A stretch of 64,000 nucleotides of DNA, from contig NC_134515.1 in NCBI RefSeq assembly GCF_027942865.1, forward strand, positions 3,106,839-3,170,838. Direction: 5' to 3'. This DNA comes from Odontesthes bonariensis (lineage: Eukaryota > Chordata > Actinopteri > Atheriniformes > Atherinopsidae). Positions within the stretch are counted from its first letter, which is position 1; each line of letters opens with the position of its first letter. This document shows positions 55,837 to 64,000 of this stretch, piece after piece. The notes under the pieces are model-generated. The model was not told where the DNA came from and ran no database searches. It worked only from the letters and a program-made list of their open reading frames with translations. The position numbers and the translations under genes were made by a program.

Positions 55837-56017
55837 TTAATTTGATTTAAAGTTCTCGGGTCCAGGCGGTTCCTTTTTAAGTGCTTCCAGCAGCTCAGAA
55901 CTGGAATCATCTTGCTGAGCTTGTTTGACTGCAGCCTTGAAAATCTGGAGTTTTTTTCTGAAAAACTTTGCAGAATTGTGAATTTTCAGGAACACTTTCA
56001 TCATGTAAGCTCTAAAG
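55837..56017 (-). pseudogene. Unidentified coding-like minus-strand segment, cut by a hAT element
   Basis: The minus frame reads MKVFLKIHNSAKFFRKKLQI, FKAAVKQAQQDDSSSELLEA, LKKEPPGPENFKSN and a stop. Composition is protein-like and non-repetitive. Joined across the insertion at 56018-56659, the frame extends a few codons (FFRAY) to a TTTCTTTAG acceptor-like site. The family is not recognised. It could be a last exon of a gene or a relic. Confidence 0.3.
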
Positions 56018-56659
56018 CAGAGATGCTCATTGTGCGGCTCCTCAAGCTCTAATTGGCGGCTCGCACTCGCATAGCAGCTTATAACAATATGGTAACAATA
56101 ACAATATGTTTTTTTCAAATGACACACAGCAAATACTGCACAGTATTCGGTATTTTTATTAAGTTTGCGTTTTTGTAGTTTTAAATATTTTTATTAAGTC
56201 TTAATTAAGGCTTAATGGTGTTTCCTAAATGGGGAACTGTTAAACCTGGCAACGCAGCCCGCTTAAACCCCCGTCACACCTGACCTCAGAGCACGCTAGC
56301 TCCTTTAGCCAGCGCGAGATGCAGGCACAATGGATCGGTTTTTAATTAAAAAAGGGCAAAAACCAGCACAGAAACCATGCTCATCCTGAATGTCTCACTA
56401 TGATTACAACAACAAACTACAAATACAGCATGAAGAAAGTCAAGGACATGCACGCCAGCTTTTGTCATCCCAGTATTAAGGTAAATGTGGTCTGAATTGA
56501 AAATGTATTGGCTGTGTTGTTTCTTTTTTTGTGGGATGTTTTATATGTAGAAATGCATATTTGCAAAAGGGGACTTTAGCATGTTGTGGTAAAAGTGGCT
56601 CTTCCCTTGATTTTGCTCGGCCAATGTGGCTCTTGTGAAATAAATAATGAGTATCGCTG
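56018..56659 (+). mobile_element. hAT/ZBED-type MITE with perfect 8-bp target duplication
   Basis: The ends are CAGAGATGCTCATT and the inverse of CAGCGATACTCATT. The 8-mer CTCTAAAG flanks both sides (56010-56017, 56660-56667). A short frame at 56331 begins MDRFLIKKGQ, similar to how ZBED-type transposases start, and then stops. Confidence 0.9.
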
Positions 56660-56667
56660 CTCTAAAG

Positions 56668-57248
56668 AAACTTGAAACGTTGAGTAATTACGGTTTTACA
56701 GCTTTTTTTTGTCCTTTATCCTCGTGTTTATCGTTGTTCTTTGTTAGAAAACGGTCGTATGACAGCATTAATGTAGGTGAATGAAGGTGAGGTTCGTGTG
56801 CACCTAACTCGTCCCTCTTCAGCCACACTTTAGTCCAACACTGCCGGAGGGACAATTTCGACATTTAAAACTGCTTTTTGGGAACAAACAGAAGCTCCGA
56901 ACCTTTCTGAAAGATGGTGTTTGCTTATCATAAAGTGAGAGAGCCGTGTGTGGAGATGCAGAAAAGGGAGCAGGATGTTCTGCAGCAGCTGGGGGGGGAT
57001 TCTGTCTGTCGCCCCCCCACATCACATCCCAGCGAGAGGACGAGGAGGCGGAGCTCATTTCTGGAGTGTGTGTTGGATAATCTCCCTCCGAACTGAACAA
57101 TGAAGTGTGAAAGCGCCAGCAGCCTCTTTCCCAGCATGCACTGCGACAGTCCTCTTGGGTTTTGCAGTAGATGGATTACCTCCAATGTCATCAGACGGAG
57201 TCACGCAGCAGCAGACGTTTTCACCAGCGGCCTGAACATGCACACATG
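56668..57248. other. No gene recognised
   Basis: A short G-run/C-run area near 56990-57020; the frames lack domains. Confidence 0.35.
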
Positions 57249-57844
57249 GGCTGTGTTCGAAACAGCATACTACATACTACATACTCATCGATCAGACAGT
57301 ATGCAGAGCGTTTACCCACAATGCATTTCGCTCCTGCCGAGCCGAAATCAGCCGGCCTGAAGCTGATTTCTCTTAAGCTCTAAACTCTGTAAACTTTAGC
57401 AACATTTGAAACATTTTCAGGTGAGAAAGTAGTCGTTTAGATCCCCAACGTGTTAAACCTGACAAAATACCGGCTGTTTACAGTTTTGTTCCCACGAATT
57501 CGGCGCTACTAAAGCTAGCCGCAGTGAGCAACGCACTTCCTGTTATTTTCACAAAATAAAATACCCGTTGCCTTTTATCACAGGGAAAGCCATTACCATA
57601 CAATTGGTGCTTTTGTTTTGAAAACAGGAAGTGAACCTCGTTGTAGCTAGCTTGAAACTGCCGTTTTGACAGGAAATGACGATAGGCGACGTCACGTTAT
57701 GTTGCATCTTGGGTAGTTTGAGTATGAGTAGTAACCTCATGATGCATACCCAACATTTCGGAGAATCTAGTATGCATCCGGGAACTTAAAAAAAGTCAAA
57801 GTTAGTATGAGTAGTAGGAGAAGTATGCGGTTTCGAATACAACC
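57249..57844 (-). mobile_element. MITE family R (full copy, inverted)
   Basis: The ends are GGCTGTGTTCGAAACAGCAT and a degenerate inverse ending ATACAACC. ATG is present on both sides (57246-57248, 57845-57847), the clearest possible target duplication for this family. A small internal deletion lies near 57788. Confidence 0.85.
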
Positions 57845-59730
57845 ATGGTCACTGCCGCTTTATTTTCAGTTTCTGCTTTGGCAGAGCGCGGTGAAGGCTA
57901 AAGAAAGATGGAGGTTTGGTTTTAGTTCAGCAAAACTAAAAATTAAACAGTCGTGGCTAATAGCAACATGTTAGCATGAGGCTAACAAATAGCATATAGC
58001 CTACATCACTCATAGAAATCTGCATCCCTTTATCTTTTGCCCGTTTCTCCTCTTCTTCTCTTCTTCTCTTTCTAAACGGGGCACCTGATGGCTTCTTTGC
58101 TCTTTCACCATGATGATGATCCATGATGACTCCACATTATTACCTTTGCTTTTCCCATTAACGCCGTCCGTTCACCCGTCAATCAACCGGAGTCACGGGA
58201 CGTAAACACATTCACGTAGATGACTGCACAGATTTTTTTTTTTTTTTTACATTTTTCACATAACTCAGTTAATTACATGAAGGTATATGGGTCTGTGTTC
58301 ATTTTAGGAATGAAATGCAGTTTATTTGGATTGGAAGCAGTTTGTGTTGTGTGGCCTGGGATTTATTTATAAAATTTTTGGAGTGCGCCTTGGGCGGCCG
58401 CCCACATTGCCCACAGCAAAACACGGCCCTGGTTTTATCTGTGGAAAGGGACTTTAGATGCCAAACATCTGACGTCTCCATCTGTTGTGCGAGAGAGAAA
58501 ACTCTGAGAGAGTCTCCTGTACTGATGGAAAATATAGAAAACAGTCAGGACGTCCTTTCTTTCTCCGTGTAACCTTTTATCCTTCCACCAGATGTCTTAA
58601 ACGGTCGGTGTCACCACTTAGAAGTTTGACCTTCTACACAGCAGAAATGGGTGTTTTAATGAGGGCTGCATTCCCCTTCTGTGCACGCTGGCTGGCTGTA
58701 GAGTTTGTGCAGAAACAATGTCCTCTGAGTGGAATGCAGCCCCTCGTACTCCACCTGAGCCTGTAAAAGATGAGTTCCACCACACGGTGGGTGAATCTGT
58801 GCAGAAACGCGCTCACAGCACGACGCCGGACTGATCCGGCGCTGGTTATCGGGTCCTAAGGCTCTACGTTTGGGTCGTGTTTGCGCTGATGTTCGGTAGT
58901 CTCAGCCTCGGTTTAGAAGCCGTCTTATTTTTATGTTGTTTGGACGATTTCTGGGCGCATTAATGATGGAATTCGCCCTTTTATATGTTTGAAACACTCA
59001 ATATTGTTCTAACTTGATAAAAGAGGATGAGAATGAGTTTATTTTCAGGGGTGGAGCAGTGATTTTAAATGTGGGGGTGTTACATGAGCGCCACATCAAG
59101 CCCATAGCCACCACGCTGAAGTTGGCATCCGATTCGTGAATTAAATGGATGGGCTTAAAGGGCCATTTTACTGCATTTTTTGCATTTTGATCGCCCTAAA
59201 CTAGGTCCTGTATGGAAACTACAATAGTTAGACTGCTCAAATCTGGATGGAATTATTCTGTCTGTTTATTTTGTCATTGAAAATTCAAAAAGGTGAAATC
59301 ATCCTGCTGTAAAAGTGGGGGTGTCGAAACACCCCCCATCCCCCACGGGTGCGACGCCCATGTTTAGTTTGTTCCAACACACCCACCGGGTCAGTCCCAG
59401 CCGACACATTTCCCAGTGTTGGTGCCTCAGACTCAGAGCAGGAGGCAGCTTCAGCACTGAAGTGGACTGAGGGGAAAGTGGGTCACTGCAGCAGCAGAAC
59501 ATTCCTCCTCTCACCTGTGTGTGAGCAGAGAAGGCAAACAGCATCTGTGGGTAATGCAACACATAACAGCAAGCTTTGTTAGCACCACCTGGAGACCGCA
59601 GGGTTGGTTACACATCTCTGTGTTAGAGCACTTTATGTGGATTTAAACATTTTAAAAAGTCAAAGCACCCAGAAGTACTTAACTTCATCAGCAAGTCCTG
59701 ATCGAGCTTCATTTCTTTATATTTCTCCAG
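57845..59730. other. No gene recognised
   Basis: A T-run at 58231-58248; about 58380-58440 resembles a dispersed repeat (gggcggccgcccacattgcc). No exon was found. Confidence 0.35.
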
Positions 59731-61935
59731 AGATTCACTGAAACATGTTCCAACATGAACATAAACCCAGAATCTGAGGCAGAACCAGAGTTAGTTCAGC
59801 TCTGAGCAGCTTTAAAGTGAATATATGCAGATGTTTCCATGGTAACAGCTGCAGAGATTCACTGAAACATGTTCCAACATGAACATAAACCCAGAATCTG
59901 AGGCAGAACCAGAGTTAGTTCAGTTCTGAGCAGCTTTAAAGTGAATATCTGCAGATGTTTCCATGGTAACAGCTGCAGAGATTCACTGAAACATGTTCCA
60001 ACATGAACATAAACCCAGAATCTGAGGCAGAACCAGAGTTAGTTCAGTTCTGAGCAGCTTTAAAGTGAATATCTGCAGATGTTTCCATGGTAACAGCTGC
60101 AGAGATTCACTGAAACATGTTCCAACATGAACATAAACCCAGAATCTGAGGCAGAACCAGAGTTAGTTCAGTTCTGAGCAGCTTTAAAGTGAATATCTGC
60201 AGATGTTTCCATGGTAACAGCTGCAGAGATTCACTGAAACATGTTCCAACATGAACATAAACCCAGAATCTGAGGCAGAACCAGAGTTAGTTCAGTTCTG
60301 AGCAGCTTTAAAGTGAATATCTGCAGATGTTGCCATGGTAACAGCTGCAGAGATTCACTGAAACATGTTCCAACATGAACATAAACCCAGAATCTGAGGC
60401 AGAAGCAGAGTTAGTTCAGTTCTGAGCAGCTTTAAAGTGAATATCTGCAGATGTTTCCATGGTAACAGCTGCAGAGATTCATTGAAACATGTTCCAACAT
60501 GAACATAAACCCAGAATCTGAGTCAGAACCAGAGTTAGTTCAGTTCTGAGCAGCTTTAAAGTGAATATCTGCAGATGTTTCCATGGTAACAGCTGCAGCT
60601 GATTCACTGAAACATGTTCCAACATGAACATAAACCCAGAATCTGAGTCAGAACCAGAGTTAGTTCAGTTCTGAGCAGCTTTAAAGTGAATATCTGCAGA
60701 TGTTTCCATGGTAACAGCTGCAGAGATTCACTGAAACATGTTCCAACATGAACATAAACCCAGAATCTGAGTCTGAACCAGAGTTAGTTCAGTTCTGAGC
60801 AGCTTTAAAGTGAATATCTGCAGATGTTTCCATGGTAACAGCTGCAGAGATTCACTGAAACATGTTCCAACATGAACATAAACCCAGAATCTGAGGCAGA
60901 ACCAGAGTTAGTTCAGTTCTGAGCAGCTTTAAAGTGAATATCTGCAGATGTTTCCATGGTAACAGCTGCAGAGATTCACTGAAACATGTTCCAACATGAA
61001 CATAAACCCAGAATCTGAGGCAGAACCAGAGTTAGTTCAGTTCTGAGCAGCTTTAAAGTGAATATCTGCAGATGTTTCCATGGTAACAGCTGCAGAGATT
61101 CACTGAAACATGTTCCAACATGAACATAAACCCAGAATCTGAGGCAGAACCAGAGTTAGTTCAGTTCTGAGCAGCTTTAAAGTGAATATCTGCAGATGTT
61201 TCCATGGTAACAGCTGCAGAGATTCACTGAAACATGTTCCAACATGAACATAAACCCAGAATCTGAGTCTGAACCAGAGTTAGTTCAGTTCTGAGCAGCT
61301 TTAAAGTGAATATCTGCAGATGTTTCCATGGTAACAGCTGCAGCTGATTCACTGAAACATGTTCCAACATGAACATAAACCCAGAATCTGAGGCAGAACC
61401 AGAGTTAGTTCAGTTCTGAGCAGCTTTAAAGTGAATATCTGCAGATGTTGCCATGGTAACAGCTGCAGAGATTCACTGAAACATGTTCCAACATGAACAT
61501 AAACCCAGAATCTGAGGCAGAACCAGAGTTAGTTCAGTTCTGAGCAGCTTTAAAGTGAATATCTGCAGATGTTTCCATGGTAACAGCTGCAGAGATTCAC
61601 TGAAACATGTTCCAACATGAACATAAACCCAGAATCTGAGGCAGAACCAGAGTTAGTTCAGTTCTGAGCAGCTTTAAAGTGAATATCTGCAGATGTTTCC
61701 ATGGTAACAGCTGCAGAGATTCACTGAAACATGTTCCAACATGAACATAAACCCAGAATCTGAGTCAGAACCAGAGTTAGTTCAGTTCTGAGCAGCTTTA
61801 AAGTGAATATCTGCAGATGTTTCCATGGTAACAGCTGCAGAGATTCACTGAAACATGTTCCAACATGAACATAAACCCAGAATCTGAGGCAGAACCAGAG
61901 TTAGTTCAGTTCTGAGCTGCTTTAAAGTGAATATC
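59731..61935. repeat. 124-bp minisatellite, about 18 copies
   Basis: The unit starts AGATTCACTGAAACATGTTC and repeats every 124 bp (59731, 59855, 59979 and so on) with very few changes. Variants such as gctgattc for gagattc and gtctgaacc for ggcagaacc recur in different units. The array abuts the LINE relic at its right end and shares its boundary words. Confidence 0.95.
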
Positions 61936-62260
61936 TGCTCTGAGCTCCTCTTTGCTCCCAAACAGAATGATCTCAGTTTTGTCTTCATTTAATCGTAGAA
62001 AATTCTCTCTCATCCAGGTGTTTACTTCCTCCAGACACTGACACAGTACGTCTGCTGGGCTGCAGTCGCCATGGTGACAGAGCCACATAAAGTTGTGTAT
62101 CGTCTGCATAACTGTGATAATCGATGTTAAAATTCTGCAATATCTGACCCAAAGGGAGCATATACAAGTTAAACAGAAGAGGTCCAAGAATTGACCCCTG
62201 GGGGACTCCACAAGTCATGGCCACTCGCTCAGATTCATAGCTGCCAATTGTAACAAAATA
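61936..62260 (-). pseudogene. L2-like LINE reverse-transcriptase relic
   Basis: On the minus strand, GVPQGSILGPLLFNLYMLPL and the catalytic YADDTQLYV are followed after frameshifts by CLEEVNTWMRENFLRLNEDK and TEIILFGSKEEL. This is the RT core and thumb of L2/CR1-type ORF2. The frame is broken at least twice and runs into the 124-bp array. Confidence 0.82.
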
Positions 62261-62290
62261 ACTCCGGCCTTCTAAGTAGATGCATCTCTC

Positions 62291-62711
62291 ACACTGGAAA
62301 AAATCAAAGTCTTACCAAGTATATTTGTCTCATTTCTAGTCAAAATATCTCATTACACTTAATATAAGACACAACTGCCTAACAAGTACCATTTCAGCCA
62401 GATATAGGGACTTGTTTGAAGACAACACATCTGGAATATCTTGTTATAAATGAAAAAGTCTTGAAAACATCTTGTTTTGAGTCATATTTCACATGAAACA
62501 AGCTTTTTTTTTTACATTTGAAGAGGTTTTTAAGCTAATTTCAAGATCACTTTTATCTCAAAAGTCCTAAATATCACATTTTATTTCAAGAAATCTTGAC
62601 AAGCCGATTTTCACGAGTTCCATTGGCAGATTTTTTTTGCTTATTTCAAGCAAAAACGTCTTTTATTTGTTGTTTTTCTTACTTTTATTTGGAGGGGCAT
62701 TTTTTCCAGTG
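62291..62711. mobile_element. Small DNA element with CACTGGAAAA inverted ends (copy 2)
   Basis: Matches 16619-17029. CATCTCTC is found on both sides (62283-62290 and 62712-62719), giving an 8-bp duplication and pointing to hAT. Confidence 0.82.
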
Positions 62712-63017
62712 CATCTCTCCTCATCCTGAAGTGTTTTAGTTTTAGTTTGTGTTTCACACACTGAAACATTTCCTTCTGTTCTGGAGAAATAAATAAAGAT
62801 GATGGTAACGCATTTCAGAGGCAGCAGTGAGACTGATGATTGTGTCCCGCTGATGATCCGGATCAGCAACCCGCTGCAGCTGACTGATGTCAGCGTTTCT
62901 GTTGACTCTCCTAAATCAGACTGCAGACATTTAGGGTAAATAAAGCCGTTTAGATAAAAATAATTAGGTAGTTTCAGTCGGCCTGACGTCGGCTTTTAAA
63001 AACGCTGTGATTTTCCA
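62712..63017. other. No gene recognised
   Basis: Short unique spacer between the DNA element and the terminal array. Confidence 0.35.
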
Positions 63018-64000
63018 GGCTTTTCTTCAGGTTAAACCTGTTTCCGTGCACAGTTTTGTGTTTTCCACACGTTTCAGTGAGCGTTATCGGTGCTTTTCTT
63101 CAGGTTAAACCTGTTTCCGTGCACAGTTTTGTGTTTTCCACATGTTTCAGTGAGCGTTATCTGTGCTTTTCTTCAGGTTAAACGTGTTTCCGTGCACAGT
63201 TTTGTGTTTTCCACACGTTTCAGTGAGCGTTATCTGTGCTTTTCTTCAGGTTAAACCTGTTTCCGTGCACAGTTTTGTGTTTTCCACACGTTTCAGTGAG
63301 CGTTATCTGTGCTTTTCTTCAGGTTAAACCTGTTTCCGTGCACAGTTTTGTGTTTTCCACACGTTTCAGTGAGCGTTATCTGTGCTTTTCTTCAGGTTAA
63401 ACATGTTTCTGTGCACAGTTTTGTGTTTTCCACATGTTTCAGTGAGCGTTATCTTTGCTTTTCTTCAGGTTAAACGTGTTTCCGTGCACAGTTTTGTGTT
63501 TTCCACACGTTTCAGTGAGCGTTATCTGTGCTTTTCTTCAGGTTAAACCTGTTTCCGTGCACAGTTTTGTGTTTTCCACACGTTTCAGTGAGCGTTATCT
63601 GTGCTTTTCTTCAGGTTAAACCTGTTTCCGTGCACAGTTTTGTGTTTTCCACACGTTTCAGTGAGCGTTATCTGTGCTTTTCTTCAGGTTAAACATGTTT
63701 CTGTGCACAGTTTTGTGTTTTCCACATGTTTCAGTGAGCGTTATCTTTGCTTTTCTTCAGGTTAAACGTGTTTCCGTGCACAGTTTTGTGTTTTCCACAC
63801 GTTTCAGTGAGCGTTATCTGTGCTTTTCTTCAGGTTAAACCTGTTTCCGTGCACAGTTTTGTGTTTTCCACACGTTTCAGTGAGCGTTATCTGTGCTTTT
63901 CTTCAGGTTAAACATGTTTCCGTGCACAGTTTTGTGTTTTCCACATGTTTCAGTGAGCGTTATCTGTGCTTTTCTTCAGGTTAAACGTGTTTCCGTGCAC
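63018..64000. repeat. 73-bp minisatellite with higher-order structure, running off the window
   Basis: The unit contains CTTTTCTTCAGGTTAAACCT and CACGTTTCAGTGAGCGTTAT; about 13 copies. A variant pair (acatgtttctgtgcac, then atctttgctttt) recurs about 292 bp apart (63401 and 63693), equal to four units, so turnover has also copied multi-unit blocks. Confidence 0.94.

Larger units (their letters stand above)
42423..64000 (+). other. First intron of iqsec2 (incomplete)
   Basis: No further iqsec2 exon (IQ, Sec7 or PH) is found to the right edge, so the intron exceeds 21 kb. It is filled by the elements listed separately. Confidence 0.6.

Noticed and set aside
59731..61935. CRISPR-like array
   Set aside because: Units are contiguous with no unique spacers, and the setting is a vertebrate genome; it is a tandem minisatellite.

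Overview
This window is vertebrate nuclear DNA, almost certainly from a teleost, possibly a percomorph. Coding exons are short, have canonical GT/AG boundaries and lie far apart. The space between them is filled with fish-type mobile elements: hAT, PIF/Harbinger, Tc1 and TTAA-target DNA elements, and L2/Rex1-like and L1-like LINEs. Minisatellites and (GT)n runs are also abundant. There is no sign of bacterial or viral gene organisation.

Two genes are well supported, both on the + strand. (1) About 915-15800 holds a complete immunoglobulin-superfamily receptor of the CD300/CMRF35-like/pIgR-like type. It has a signal-peptide exon, two V-type Ig exons, two small stalk exons, a transmembrane exon and short cytoplasmic exons. 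Nearly all junctions are phase 1. A cleanly spliced reading gives 323 residues; the cytoplasmic end is ambiguous. (2) 41695-42422 is the first coding exon of an IQSEC2-like (BRAG1) Arf guanine-exchange factor. Its intron runs past the right edge, so only the coiled-coil and Pro/His-rich N-terminus is present. Weaker candidates are a signal-peptide-like exon behind a CpG-rich stretch (27533-27593) and three minus-strand open segments I cannot identify (32690-32936, 40507-41151, 55837-56017).

Layout: 0-16 kb is the Ig receptor, whose introns are packed with elements. These include a TTAA palindromic MITE carrying a Harbinger MITE, hAT copies, a 20-bp minisatellite broken by an L2-like LINE, and a LINE whose ORF2 carboxyl end has expanded into about 28 copies of a 55-bp unit. 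16-27 kb is intergenic, with hAT copies, a 47-bp-stem hairpin, and a Rex1/L2-like LINE split by an L1-like LINE. 27-41 kb has the possible promoter/signal exon and many MITEs, plus a Tc1-like relic split by a foldback element that is itself split by a 964-bp element with a perfect 9-bp duplication. 41-64 kb is iqsec2 exon 1 and its first intron, with more hAT and MITE copies, several minisatellites, a decayed LINE with a 124-bp array, and a 73-bp array running off the end.

No operon-like cooperation is expected. The receptor would act at the surface of immune cells, and IQSEC2 at excitatory synapses. The main interest lies in splice-site ambiguities that would change the receptor's form, in the repeated BED-finger ORF kept by short hAT copies, and in how minisatellites and nested insertions have built up.
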